DNA of 64,000 nucleotides from Misgurnus anguillicaudatus (lineage: Eukaryota; Chordata; Actinopteri; Cypriniformes; Cobitidae), in NCBI RefSeq assembly GCF_027580225.2, contig NC_073356.2:8525001-8589000 (forward strand). Reading direction: 5' to 3'. Position 1 is the first letter of the stretch. Each line of letters starts with the position of its first letter. Below the pieces are notes generated by a model that had not been told where the DNA came from, did no database searches, and saw only the letters and a list, made by a program, of their open reading frames with translations. Positions 1 to 60,423 of this stretch are shown in pieces. Made by a program: the position numbers and the translations under genes.

Positions 1-656
1 CCACAATTTTCCCAAACATTTCCCCAAAATTTTTCCAAATTTGTGGTGAAAACTGGAAATGCAGCGAGCCCTAATAAAGAGCCATATGGTTGGCTAGAGG
101 GGATACAGATACGGCCAATTCCTGGGAGATGTTAGGATTAGGATGAAAACAGCACTTAACTGGCGAGATTTTTCCCAGGGCTGTATCCATTCTAGGCACA
201 ACTGAGCCATATGGGCAGATTTAAATCTGCCCCTCTAGCTTTTACAAAGGCTAAATCCAATTAGAGCGCACCAATCAGGCCACTAGCAGTTAATCATAGG
301 TCAGTCATATAGCCTATGATACAACCCAAAATTTGCCCCACCTAAAACTAGTGAGGACAGGAGCCGCTGGTGGAATTACATAATAAGAAAAAATGACTAA
401 TGGTTATATGTTAATGACGTGCCCATTAAAACAGAATTAGGCCTAACGCAACGTTAACACTTAAAACATTAAAATGTTACTAAAAAATGTGCTTGTCTCT
501 TTTCATCATCACTCTTCTTCTTTTCTGCACCCGAATGATAGACTCTCTTTATTTTTTGCGGTCTAAAATAAATCCAAGTCTAGGTAAAGTGGCGGCAGCG
601 GGCCAAGTGGGCAAAGATCATATTTAAGCAGCAACACTGGGTGACAGGTTTTGCTA
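1..656. other. no recognised feature
   Basis: AT-rich intergenic sequence. A short palindrome-like GCAGATTTAAATCTGC lies near 214, but there is no coding potential or clear transposon end. Confidence 0.5.
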
Positions 657-1081
657 CACTGTACAAAAAATCCGTAGAAATTACAATGTTATTGCAGCTG
701 TGTTGCCGGTGAGTTGCCGTGGATTTGAATGTATGTTGTTTGCTGGCAGGAGTTTGTTCAAGGTTGAATGAATTTTGAATATTGGCAGGTCTTTGTCTTT
801 ACAGAATAAAACTATACAATAACAGCCTCATGCAAAGCATTCTGGGAACCAGAAATCATCATCAACCTTTTTCTGTTTTTTTGCTTCAGATTTTGTTTCC
901 CTGAATGTTTTGCTTGATCCTGTTTTTTTTTTTAGTTTTACTCTGTAAAGACAAAGACTTGTAAATGTTAAATGTTCATTTGACTTTGAACAAAATGTTG
1001 CCAGTAAATAACATAAATTTAAATCTACGGTAAATTACCGGCAACCCAGCTGCAATTTCTACGGAATTTTTTTTTACAGTG
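657..1081. mobile_element. CACTG-terminal MITE flanked by TA
   Basis: Ends are CACTGTACAAAAAATCCGTA and its inverted counterpart TACGGAA...TTTTACAGTG, with TA on both sides. Internal arms also match, for example GTTGCCGGTGAGTTG near 700 against GGCAACCC near 1040. There is no ORF, so it is non-autonomous. The superfamily is not assigned; the same CACTG/TA signature recurs at 60697-61452. Confidence 0.75.
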
Positions 1082-1550
1082 TACGTATATTAAATACGTT
1101 GTAGCCCACTGATGACATTTCACTGTCATTTTTGTTGCCAGTTTGCCATTAATCAAACATCATAATCCTTGCTTGTTGCTTTATCAGCAGCACCAAACAT
1201 TTCATTACCAACATTCATAGGGTTGTCCAAGCCAGTCAGAATCAGTAAATGTCACAGGTAAAGGTCTACGGTAATTGGACCATAGTTTGGGGGCCCCCTA
1301 GTGGTGGCAGGGCCCTAAGCAGCCGCTTAATTTGCATATAGGGAGGGCCGGTTTTGACCCCAGCTAATCATCTGAGGATTTAATAGCTGGTTCTCAATAG
1401 CAATAGTTTACTATATGAAAATCAGAAAATTTGTCATGTACTTATGCTGCTCATATTTAACACCAAAATCAACAGAAAAATTATAGCATTTATCCATTAA
1501 TTCATTCCCCAAACACTCCCAGCATCTCGGGCTCGGCAGGATGCACTCTG
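1082..1550. other. no recognised feature
   Basis: Intergenic sequence with a small GGGCCCCCTAGTGG patch near 1290. No ORF or repeat end was seen. Confidence 0.45.
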
Positions 1551-1704
1551 CACTGTAAAAAAGATTTGTTGGTTCAACTTAAAATTTTAAGATCACCAGG
1601 TAATATACTTTTTTGAGTTAATTTAACTTAAAAAATTAGTTGACTAAAAATTGTTGTGTCAACTAATATTTTTAAGTTGAACCAACTTAAACTTTTTTAC
1701 AGTG
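1551..1704. mobile_element. short CACTGTAAAAAA foldback MITE
   Basis: Begins CACTGTAAAAAAGATTTGTT and ends AAACTTTTTTACAGTG. The arms pair through GGTTCAACTTAA near 1570 and TTAAGTTGAACC near 1675. It is flanked by TG on both sides. 154 bases, noncoding. Confidence 0.75.
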
Positions 1705-2741
1705 TGGACATATGGCCAGTCCACTGCCGGGCATTCCTATCATTGATTTCAATCTTTGACATGATTTTTTAATATTAAAGATATCAAGGTTATATTTTCA
1801 AACAATTATCTTTATGTAGAATGATTTTATTTAGAAAACAGTAAATCACAAAAAAATGAGTTTTCACAAGCAGGGTCACAGATTTCTATATATATTATAC
1901 AGTGTTTAATGTCTGCATAATAATCTTACTGGTGCCCTCCACTGTCTTGTGTTATAAGTGACTATGTTCACTCTAATGACAGCCTGACCTTTCAGAGACG
2001 GTTTGCTGGTGGACTTTCACTGAATTATGTCATCTGTCTGCATTATCCTGAAATGTAATTAGGTCCTAGATATTTAATTAACAAGTCTCTGTGACAGCGG
2101 CGACAAGAATTCTCTTAGCAAAAACACTAAAGGTGTCACCTTGTACAAAGCCAGCCTGGTCTCACTGTTAATACACATAGTAATAATACGTAATTTTCAA
2201 AAACACAAAATGTATTTTTTTGTGTTTAAATAGATGCTGAAGCATACAATGTAGACATATTTGCAACATTTAATCGTCGCATTATTACAGCTACAAAACA
2301 AAGCATTTACAAATCTTTATACCATAAAGGTTGATGTATAATTTCTTTAACCATTTTTTGTTCTATTGTTGTTATATCTTTAACCATTATTTATAATGTT
2401 ACCACCCTACCCCAAACCTTACCCTTAACACAAACCCTTTTCATACAAAGTTTTTTTAAATACATAATATTTTTTTGTTTTCTGTAATGTAATGGACAGA
2501 AACATGTAGAAACATTTAATGAACAATAATAACAATCTAGCATTTAAAAGATATTTTAAGCCACTAATGCAGTTCTTTCACCTAAACCTACACAAAATCA
2601 TGTAGACAGACAAGTATAATCACAATAGCTTATTTATTGTGAAATATCAAAAGCAGTACCAAAAGTAAAATGCCGATGTGCTGCAGCCGTGGTCCCCTCT
2701 AGAGTTTATGAAGTACAGAATATTAGTAAGGAATAATTGAC
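1705..2741. other. AT-rich intergenic sequence with one repeat fragment
   Basis: GCCAGCCTGGTCTCAC near 2150 matches the start of the foldback repeat seen at 58797 and 59404, so a truncated copy probably begins there. The rest shows nothing recognisable. Confidence 0.4.
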
Positions 2742-2866
2742 GACGGGCCATTGAATTATTAGAAAAATAATGCACACCCAAGGTGGTGATGTGGTCACGA
2801 TGCGAAGCAGAGTAGCCGTTACACCTCGGGTGTGCATTATCCTTCACCAATTCAATGGCCCGGAGT
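2742..2866. repeat. foldback repeat with GGGCCATTGAATT arms
   Basis: GGGCCATTGAATT and AATAATGCACACCCAAGGTG on the left are mirrored by GGTGTGCATTATCC and AATTCAATGGCCCGG on the right. A diverged relative with ATAATGCACACCAAAGGTGG lies at about 58480-58640. Confidence 0.65.
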
Positions 2867-3093
2867 CAATCATTCTGCTTATACTACTGTTACCAGACCT
2901 CAAGACATCGATCACATGATATATTTAAAGGGATTCGTCCGGTTTTAGTACTTACATCGCTATTGTGAGTAGGACTTTTTCTTCCACGTCTCATCTAACG
3001 GCTCATTTGCTTGTTCTAAAGCGACATTTTAAGGCTGGCAATGGAGGCTTAAGCCATTGATAGCATTCTAATGCAGTTATTAATTAAGCTAAT

Positions 3094-3098
<5 letters not shown>

Positions 3099-3178
<80 letters not shown>
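3099..3178. repeat. (GA)n microsatellite
   Basis: About 40 perfect GA dinucleotides. Confidence 0.95.
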
Positions 3179-3179
<1 letters not shown>

Positions 3180-3530
3180 GCCTAAACAGTGCTGTCATTG
3201 CCTCGGAAAATGGTCTGTCATGTTGTTTTTGTTAGTCCGTTATTACAGTTAACTATGCGAAGTGATATGAAACTGTAATGCGGTCAAGATTTATTTTAGA
3301 TTTATTTGATTTTAATAATTGTTAATAGGAATACAAACAAATCTGTACATCTGTAAAGCTGTTAATACGTAAATTACTGATGTATTCATTTTGTCAACAT
3401 GTTGATATTATACGTATCAGTGTATATGAAAACGTAGGTAAATGTATGTGTGATACAACCACACTTCACGCAAAAATACACGGGTATCTCATGAGATCAC
3501 ATTGACAAAGCACAGGGCAGAGTATTCACA

Positions 3531-3765
3531 GCCTCATTGGATGATAATTCATACATATTGTACAAGTTGGCTAATTCGTATGAATTCGTACAAAGTGAAT
3601 CGTACAAAAACACGCTTCACTTCGTTAAAAAATTATACTGAAACCGCACTCATAACCCCAAAGTCAAAGGGGCGAAAGCAAATCGTACAAATTGTAAAAC
3701 GTCCGAATGTGGTCGTATGAATTAGCCACCTCATAAAATACGTACGAAATACCACGAGATTGTGC
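3531..3765. repeat. foldback repeat, GTACG family, copy 1
   Basis: Left arm ATTCATACATATTGTACAAG and right arm ATAAAATACGTACGAAAT pair imperfectly. The order of blocks matches the copies at 58797 and 59404. Short ORFs here run through repeat sequence and are not genes. Confidence 0.65.
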
Positions 3766-4849
3766 TGGTATTGTTTCATACCAAATGACACATTGTGCTG
3801 AACATAAAGGAACAAAACGTATCTGATAAAATAATCATCCAAGTCAAGTGTTCCTATAGCTCCCTTGCATTAACAGCGCAAAAGGTTGAACCTTGTAAGT
3901 CGCTTTTGGATGAAATGCAGCGTCTGGCAAATGCATAAATATAAATCTAAGCAATCATCAAGCATCAGACCGTCAAAGGGCAAGGAATTTTTTTGTTTTA
4001 TTGAGAAATTATTGTTTAAAAAGACCCAAGCCATATTCAACTACAGACAGTGTGCGCCGAGTCACATTCAGAACCAGTTTAAATACAGTAGTACAGATAT
4101 CTCCATTGTATTGACAAAATACAGAACTACTGTTAATGTACTGTAAGCTACAGCAATAATAGCAAGGTTTTTAATGAGTTTTTGAGTTAGGCAGTTAGCA
4201 TTAGGGCATTTACATTCGACACAAAGGAAGGACTTCTGTAACAGACAAATAAACACCGTTTCTCAGTACAAAAGAATCAAATTAAAATCATGCACATAAA
4301 ATTCCCCAAACAGCAAATCAGTCATTATTACCGATCAATGAGTGCAACTAAGAGGTACCATGCTTGTTTGTTTTCTTCATAAAGCCACAAAAATGTATGA
4401 TTATTGCTCACAGTGAGTTTGAGAAGCCATATGGGATTTGCTGAATTTCATCAAAGGGAATTCCCAGACGGAATATGTTGGCACAGGGTTGCATGAAGAG
4501 TTAAATATATGTCTGAACATTGCAAACGGCAGACGGTAGGTGCTGGCAGGTTTCTTAAAATCTCAATACAGCTTTAACAACTAGCAGCAACAAAACAGAA
4601 TAATTGCATAAAATCATAGTGCAATGGGCAAATTGTTCGATCAACGGTTTTGGTCAACTTGTTAACAAAATGCAGTACTTGAAATGAGTATGATGTCAAC
4701 CGGGAATATCAAGTCTGGATTATTCACATCATTTAACAACTTCAGAATCACTTTAATATCGCTAATCATCTTGCGAGTTTGAAGGATTAGTTCACAGAGT
4801 AATAAAAATTTGCCGGCAGTAATTTTGTAAATAACTTTTTTGCTTCATA
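3766..4849. other. intergenic sequence without recognised feature
   Basis: AT-rich; two short overlapping ORFs on opposite strands (3886-4146 and 4068-4256) have no recognisable protein content. Confidence 0.45.
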
Positions 4850-5642
4850 CACTGCAAATAATGACTTTCTTACTTAGTATTTTTGTCTTGTTTTCATTTT
4901 TAATATCAATATGTATTTTCTTTATGAGCAAAATGACCTTAGAAAATAAGTCTAGTTATTACACACACAAAAAATATACAATTTAAGTTAATTTGTGCTT
5001 AAAAAACAAAAAACGGCCAATAAGGTAAGAAATGTTTTCATGAATTAAGTGTTCAAGAAAAAAGTTCAAGATTCACTTACACTGCAAAAAATATTTCAAG
5101 AAAAACATTTCTTAGTATTTTTGTCTCGTTTTCAGTAAAAACATTCAAAAATTCCTAAATTTAGATGCTTTTTCTTGATGAGCAAAAGACGACCCAAGAA
5201 AATAAGTCCAGTTTCCGGACCAAAAATATCAAATTTAAGTGATTTTGTGCATAAAACAAGGAAAAAAATCTGCCAATGGGTTTTTGAATGAATTTTTCTT
5301 GAATTTAGTGTTGCTTACCCCATTGGCAGATTTTTTTTGCTTGTTTTATGCACAGAATCACTTAAATTTGATACTTCTAGTCCAAAAACCAGACCCACTT
5401 TCCTGGATCCCCCTGCTCATCAAGAAAAAGCATCCCAATCCAAGAATTTTTAGACATTTTTACTGAAAACAAGACAAAAATACCAAGATTTTTTTTCTTG
5501 AAAATCATTTTTTGCAGTGCAACTAGACTTATTTTCTTATGTAATTTTGCTCATCAAGAAAATGCATCCTGATTTTAAGAATTTTTTGATTTTTGTACTG
5601 AAAACAAGACAAAAATACTAAGCAAGAAATATTTTTTTGCAG
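4850..5642. mobile_element. outer CACTGCAAA foldback MITE, split by an inner copy
   Basis: The left part (4850-5079) starts CACTGCAAATAATGACTTTC and carries TATTTTTGTCTTGTTTTCA. The right part (5520-5642) contains the inverse (GAAAACAAGACAAAAATACT) and ends TTTTTTTGCAGGG. The gap is filled by a second element of the same family. Confidence 0.75.
5080..5519. mobile_element. inner CACTGCAAA foldback MITE nested in the outer copy
   Basis: Ends are CACTGCAAAAAATATTTCAA and ATTTTTTGCAGTG. Arms of roughly 200 bases pair almost end to end; GATTTTGTGCATAAAACAAG near 5240 faces CTTGTTTTATGCACAGAATC near 5340. Noncoding. Confidence 0.8.
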
Positions 5643-5983
5643 GGTAAGAACGCAATATATTGGCAGGAGCTGCAGATATCTGCTTTTTTGACTTTCAAAG
5701 ACATGTAACCTGTGGACTAAATCACCTAGATCCATATATGTCACCTACATAACAATAACAATGAGAAAATTTACATCAAATTTTCATTTTTCGGTGAACT
5801 AACCCTTTAAATCATTTCAATAAATATCATATCTCGATCTGAAAGAGAGACGTTAGCAGGTACCATCTGGATCCTGAAGTTCCAGCTTTTGTAACAGGAG
5901 TGAACATGTTACTATGTTAACCTGGTAAAATCAGGATAAATCAAATACTATAAGGACTGTTTAAAGGATGGATGAGGTTTTGT

Positions 5984-32079
<26,096 letters not shown>

Positions 32080-32645
32080 TATATCAGCACGACGGCCGAC
32101 AGCCGGAAAAAACAACAACAGCAGGGAGGAATGGTGGTCTCCGTCCGCTGCTCTGGGGAGAGAGAAAGCTGGGATTGAGCACTGGCAGTGGCGGTGAAGA
32201 GGCGGAGTCAAAGACGCAAACTGGGAGGATGAGAAACCCAGTTGGGTGGGATCAGGATCTCACTCCCTGCCCTCTCTGCAATATCCTCTGTAAACATTGC
32301 ACACATAGTGTGTTCCTACTGCTTGCAAATATTCGACCTTGCCATATAATGTACACATCAAGGGGAATAACTTTATTATTAGCCTGCGCTTTTCTCTAAT
32401 CGTCCTGTATGCGGAACCGTTATAAACTGAACAAACATTTTCAACGGACACAGATTGCGTCCGAAATAGTTCCCTATACCCTTATGTAGTAGGCTACACT
32501 GTTTGAGGGGACAGCCATTTTGTAGTGCTGTCCCAGTGGTGATTTTTGAGTGCACTCATTCAATCCCATAATGCACCACAATGCACAACAACAGCTGCAT
32601 CCCAGTTGTAAGGCCCTGTCCCAAATGGCTCAGGGTCTCCCTACA

Positions 32646-32924
32646 TAGGGTGACCATACGTGCCATTCTTCCCGGACGCAACCCGTCCAGGATTTCGGTG
32701 CATCTTCCGGAAGTCGTATTTGTTGAGCGCATACGCCATTCAGTTAAAAACATAAGATATACAATCGTAGTTTCATTCTTACCTTAAAATGTAACGGTTG
32801 CTTTTCTGTAATAATAATAATAATCCTCTATGACGTATGCGGTCGACAAATACAACTTTCGGAAGACGAACCCAAAATCCTGGGCGGGATGCGTCCGGGG
32901 GGAGTGGCACGTATGGTCACCCTA
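32646..32924. mobile_element. hAT-type MITE (TAGGGTGACC) in the divergent intergenic region
   Basis: Ends TAGGGTGACCATACGTGCCA and TGGCACGTATGGTCACCCTA are exact inverses. Perfect duplication TCCCTACA at 32638-32645 and 32925-32932. 279 bases, GC-rich arms. Confidence 0.92.
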
Positions 32925-33513
32925 TCCCTACAGCTCTGCACTTTCGTGACATAATGCCGCTTTGACTGTCGGGAAGAAGTCTGCTTCAAAGCTCAGGAAA
33001 AGTGTGCATCAAAGGCACAAATCAACCGAATAGCGGGTGCCCATCGAGCACCCTTTTGAAACCTAAAATGACATATGGGACAGCCTATGGTACCGCAAGT
33101 CCACATGAAGTGAACCATTTGCAACCATTTGTCTTTTGTGGGCTGCATTCGAATGCGTCACCATGAAAAAACTTTTATTTAGGTATATCATAAAAATGTG
33201 CAAAAAGTAAAAAATTTTAGATAAAACATTCTTGAAACCAAGCTCTTCTTCAGTGTTACATTTGCAAGTGCATACTTGCATCAATTTAACAAAAAGAATA
33301 CCTTTCTACCCAAAGGGTACCTCAAACTATATCTATAATTACATATCTATATCTATAAATTGTACATAGTCTACCCTTATGAAAATAACCATGTGATGTG
33401 TAGTAACCATGTTTTTTGGTGTATTGATTACAATTTGATATCAACTAAATGAGACACTTACCTAACTTTCTTCATCCAGTCCTTGCAATACAACGATTAG
33501 TTTTTGATTTTAA

Positions 33514-34018
33514 AGGGGCCATGGCATGAAAATCTGACTTTTCCATGTTTAAGTGCTATGATTGGGTCCCCAGTGCTTCTATCAACCTAGAAAATGTGAA
33601 AACGATCAACCCAGTAACTTAGTTTTGGTAAACCATTCTCTACAAGCACATGAAAAAATAGGTTGTTGAAATTTGTCTCTCCTTATGATGTCATAAGGAG
33701 CTCTTATTATAATAATACCACCCCTTAATCTGCACTATCCAATCACAGCACTGCCATTTAGTGCAGAGAAAAGCACAATTGAGTTTTAATTGCAACAAAC
33801 CACCATCATTGTGATTAGTGTTTGAATTTCATCAGCTCATTTGCATTTTAAAGGACACACCCAAAACTGCACATTTTTGCACACACCTACAAAGTGGCAA
33901 TTTTAAAATGCTATAATAAATTATTTATATGGTATTTTGAGCTAAAACTTCACATATGTGCTCTGGGGACACCAAAGATTTATTTGACATCTTAAAAAAG
34001 TCTTGTGCCATGGCCCCT
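33514..34018 (+). mobile_element. Kolobok-like TTAA MITE, copy B
   Basis: Perfect TTAA at 33510-33513 and 34019-34022. Ends AGGGGCCATGGCATGAAAAT and TTGTGCCATGGCCCCT. Internal order is as in copies A, C and D. It lies about 600 bases upstream of the candidate tmem106b first exon. Confidence 0.9.
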
Positions 34019-34599
34019 TTAATATACTTGGTATTCTATATATTGGTGTACAAATATATCTGTATGAGAGCGTTCATCTGCTTTGGAAAATGGGAATAAT
34101 TTATTTGGGAAATATGCTGAACTGTGAAAACACATAAGTAAAAAAATTCTATGCTCCGTTGTTTTAAAAAGTTTTCAGCAAATTCATTTTTCAGGGTCTT
34201 ATTTAAACAAAATCTATCTTTAAATTCCTAGATCATCTCTGTTTTCTTATTTAAAATTAATCTGATTTATCTTTTTTAATAGCTATATTTAAGGTGAGTA
34301 TGTGGAACAGATAAACCTTGAGGTTTAATTTCTTTTCAGTTAACTCACACATGTTCACATTTAGTTAATTCAGCTGAAATCTGCTAACGTTCCTATTCCT
34401 ACTATTACGAAGGTATTGCTAATGCATATTAACTACGCTTCGTGACGTTATTCCAGTATTCCTTACTGATTTGCTAACACTCAGACGTTGATATGCGGGT
34501 GCTGTCCGGCTGGAATAAACGTATTTACTGATTGGTTACCAAGCGACATTATAATAACTCAATTAATATTCATGAAGTACAGCCTTTGACGTAGTAGCC

Positions 34600-34684
34600 A
34601 ATTTCGTGTGGAGACCGTTAAGCGAATGTCAAGCTAAACGAGAACTGAATGACTACTGAGGCTCACATTATATAATTTTGTCAG
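34600..34684 (+). other. tmem106b: candidate untranslated first exon of tmem106b
   Basis: The coding exon at 35406 opens with a splice acceptor, so an upstream noncoding exon must exist. A good donor, TCAG followed by GTAATC, lies at 34684/34685 after moderately GC-rich non-repeat sequence. The start is a guess; transcript reads are needed. Confidence 0.4.
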
Positions 34685-35413
34685 GTAATCATATCTTACA
34701 TAATATTGTGATGTTTAATATGAGGTAAACCAAAACGAATCTTAGGTTTTGGTTTATCTGCTGGTTGAGAGTAAAACTAACGTTAGTCTTTTTTGTTGGT
34801 ACCAGCTTTGTTTTTAGCCAGTAGCGAGGCTCATGTGCAGGCTAATGTATTTAGCGGTTGGCCTACGAGTTGACTGTAATGTTTTTGTCTGTTTATTACT
34901 ATGGCATTTGCAGTTTTTGGTAATTTACCTCGCACTTTCTGCCCAAACATCCATCCAGAGACATGACGTCAGGTCAGCTGTCATAAATCACGTACAGTAC
35001 ACAATGGCTAATAAAATGCTCAGTTTCTCTCTGATCACTCACATCGTGTTGAAAATAAGTTTTTCGGTCAAACTGGCACGATTGTCTCAGATATATTGTA
35101 AACATACGATTGTCTATCATGCTGAATATAAAAAATATAAATAAAATCAGTTGTATAAAGATCAGCCACCTTGTTTGTTTCTATAACTATAAGATGTTTG
35201 GACATGTCCAAGAGATGTCTTAGTTTTGTTGTCATTTATTTATTTTTCAATGTTTTTGACTTATTTAGGCCTAGTCATCATTTTTTAAATCTGGATCACA
35301 GTCATATTGAGTTTTGCTTTGAGCCATATTCATTATTCAGCTTTATTCCTCTTTTCAGTTCAGCATTGTTTGTAAGTCCCATTAAAACTTTGTTTTTACC
35401 TGCAGGTGTTAAA

Positions 35414-57224
<21,811 letters not shown>

Positions 57225-57915
57225 AGCAAACCCTAATAGTGTAATGCATCACCCTGCTCCTCACCTCTTCATGTCATTGGTTCAGCAAAATTGGTTGAGG
57301 GTCTGTTACATTTCTCTGCAAGAAGATGTCATGGGTGTTTGCAGTGCAAAAATGATGCACTTTAGTCTTCAAACAATATGAACATTATGAGGTATCATTT
57401 CAGTTCAGTTTGCCGAACTTCTTAATTATTCCCAATTGCTCCGTTTTCACAAATATACTTCAAGCACTACCTAATTTAACACTCCTCTGAAATGACTTGT
57501 GATGATGCTATTTGTTAAGTGTACTCCAGGTTCATATATTGTTTTCTTTTGTTTTGTAACCTGATATTGATTGCAGTATTTAATGACGGGAACAGACACA
57601 CTAATGGGCCCTGCATGCTTTGGGATCTTTATACGGAGGTGAGATGCACCTACGATGCTTATTTAAATGGCATATGTTACCTCACATTACTCATCATACC
57701 TCATTTCACAGAGTTGGTACAGTCTTATAGACGTCATTATTGTCGTTGTGGGGTGTATGTGTGCATTAATCTGAAATTACTTTCAGTCCTCAGTGTGTCG
57801 TACAAAAGAATCGCTAACTGTTTGTCCAGTTAAACTGCAGGCACGTAACAACTGAGTGATTGTCAGTGTAGATATCGCACAAGCTGCTGTAAATAAAACA
57901 CATCAGTTTATTTAT
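57225..57915 (+). other. tmem106b: tmem106b 3' untranslated region, approximate
   Basis: Non-repetitive sequence follows the TAG. An AATAAA hexamer at 57892-57897 is the first convincing poly(A) signal, so cleavage is expected near 57915. Longer isoforms cannot be excluded. Confidence 0.5.
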
Positions 57916-58479
57916 TTCGTATTGCATTTTGATTGGAAAATTTCTCATTGTCGCAGTTTTATAAGCTGTTAAAATGGACAGATTAAACGTTAATAATATA
58001 GATCTGAGAGCATCACGCTGCTAATGCTGTGTAGTATGAAATGAACATTCCCTCATGATGTTAATAATATTAATTTCACTTATGATTTCATATAGAAGTA
58101 TATTTTCATCATGAAAATGTTTCAAGTGTAATAACTTTAATAATTTAACACTTTCACATTCTCAAAAAAAAATGGACTTTACATTTTTAAACATTTTATT
58201 TATGTTTGTACAAAGCTTAAAAGATTGTTCTTTGCTTAAAGATGTGTCATGACATTTCCGTATTATGTAACATTCGTTTACTTGATGACTATGTTTCTAT
58301 GTAGGCCTTTTGTTTTTTTAGATGAGAGGTTTGACTGCTTAAGCTGACACTGAATTTACATGTTTATACTTTTAAAGTCTTGACCTACTACCACCTACTG
58401 TTTTCCATTAAATAGATGTTTTGAATCCCATTTTCTGCTCTTTATGTGATAAATGAAAAGTTATGTGAGGAATATCTGA

Positions 58480-58640
58480 TGACGGGCTGTTGCATTATTT
58501 GAAAATAATGCACACCAAAGGTGGTAATGCGACATTTATTCATGCTTTAATTATTCAGCTTATACCACGATTACCACAAACATTCCTTTGGTGGTTATTT
58601 TAAGACATTTGAAAGGTTAGCTGTGCGTTTTACAGAATAA
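58480..58640. repeat. diverged relative of the foldback at 2742
   Basis: GATGACGGGCTGTTGCATTA and AATAATGCACACCAAAGGTG follow the same order as at 2742-2800. Confidence 0.5.
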
Positions 58641-58796
58641 ATAAAATAAAATAAAAATAATAAATAAAAACACCTTTGGAAAATCTCTCAACGAATCAGA
58701 ATAAAGCATTCAACAGGGCCGTGATTCAATTAGTTTTGTTCAGATGCATTAATAATTTTATATTGGAGCACAGTATACATTTTTTAAATTGCAAAT

Positions 58797-59403
58797 GAGT
58801 GCCAGCCTGATCTCACATGAATTCATACATATTTTACGGGTTGGCTAAGCGTATCGTACGTTTTCGTACGATTATTATAAAAAACAATAATGAAACTCTA
58901 TCCCCAACGTCACAGGGGTGAAAGCAAATTTTTCAAAAACATACAAATGTGGATGTATGAATGAATACAAATCAGGCACCTTGTAAAATACCTACGAATG
59001 CCATGAGATTGCATTATTTAACCTTTAGTTATTTGGTGAATGATTATATGTGTGAACACATTCATCTCTTGAAGTATACATCTGGATTATTCCACAGTAT
59101 TAAATTGCTTTCCCATCAAAATAAAAATGTTTAACAAAGGAAATAAGTTGGAGTTCCTATTGAAAGACAAAAAAGTGACATGGGACATCGACATAATGTG
59201 TAATATATTGTAAAGACAATGCAGCATGAAGTTAAAACAATGGTTTTGCAAATCAACTTAACCTACTATTTTAAATTTTGACCTGTGATAAGTTGACATA
59301 ACTTATAAAAACTAGTTGAAATGTTTTAACTTGATTTGTTAAGTTAAAGTAACATAAAAATATTTGTTGATTTAATTTGACAGTACTCATTTTTTAATAA
59401 TAC
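58797..59403. repeat. tandem duplication, unit 1 (607 bp)
   Basis: Starts GAGTGCCAGCCTGATCTCAC with the GTACG foldback, followed by TTATTTGGTGAATGATTA, CCTATTGAAAGACAAA and CAACTTAACCTACTATTTTA blocks. All recur in the same order in the next unit. It carries the unfilled TTAA at 59232-59235. Confidence 0.85.
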
Positions 59404-59794
59404 GAGTGCCAGCCTGATCTCACATGAATTTGTACATATTTTACATGTTGGCTAATTCGTACGAAGCGCATCGTACAAAACGTACGGTTATTATAAAAAC
59501 CAATAGTGAAACTGTAACCACAACTTTATGGGGACAAAAGCAAATCATCCCAAAAAATGTGGTTGTACGAATGAATACAGATCAGCCACCTTGTAAAATA
59601 CGTACAAATTGCCATGAGATTGCATTGGGAGTCCATTATTTCACATTAAGTTATTTGGTGAATGATTAGTAAACTTTGGATTATTTCACATCATGTAAAT
59701 GCATTCCTACAAAAATAAACATGTTCCTATTGAAAGACAAAGCAAGTGATAAGGGACAGTGACATAATGTGTAATATACTGTAAAAATAGTTAA

Positions 59795-60194
59795 AGGGGA
59801 CATTTCACAAGACTTTTTAAAGATGTAAAATAAATATTTGGTGTCCACTGAGTAAGTATGTGAAGTTCTAGCTCAAATATCATATAGATATTTAATTTTA
59901 GCATGTTCAAATTTACGTTTTTGGGTGTGTCCTTTAAAATGCAAATGAGCTGATCTCTGCACTAAATAGCAGTGGTTGGATAGTGCAGAGTAAGGGGTGG
60001 TACTATCCCCTTCTGACATCACCAGGAGAGCCAAATTTCAATGACCTATTTTGCACATGCTTGCAGAGAATGGTTTACCAAAACTAAGTTACTGGGTTGA
60101 TCTCTTTCAAATGTTCTAGGTTGATAGAAGCACTGGTGACCCAATTATAGCACTTAAACATGTAAAAAGTCAGAAAAAGTTGTTTTATGTCCCT
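59795..60194 (-). mobile_element. Kolobok-like TTAA MITE, copy D
   Basis: TTAA at 59791-59794 and 60195-60198. Reads in reverse relative to copies A-C: AGGGGACATTTCACAAGACT first, and CCTAGGTTGATAGAAGCACT-type blocks (inverse of the shared core) near 60118. Confidence 0.92.
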
Positions 60195-60198
60195 TTAA

Positions 60199-60423
60199 CC
60201 TGCTAAGACCTGCTAAGATACATGGACATACAGTTTTTTGTTGTTTGCACTATAATACTTAATTCTGTGTAACTGGAACCTGTTGTACACAAACATGGAC
60301 AAATACACTGCTTCCTGTTCAAAGAAAAATATTTGGTTACTATATTTATTTGTTCTTTCTAACCCCAATATAGCTGGAAGAAATTTGAAAAAAAAGACAA
60401 ACCAAAGCTCAGGTCTTAGGAGG
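60199..60423. mobile_element. TTAA element with CCTGCTAAGACCTG ends
   Basis: TTAA at 60195-60198, shared with copy D, and 60424-60427. Ends CCTGCTAAGACCTG and CAGGTCTTAGGAGG. The CC terminus suggests a piggyBac-like origin. Confidence 0.8.

Noticed and set aside
32080..32211. Upstream in-frame extension of the pip4p2 first exon
   Set aside because: The leader peptide is unlike any family member, and the ATG at 32079 gives the conserved N-terminus and the usual 257-residue length.
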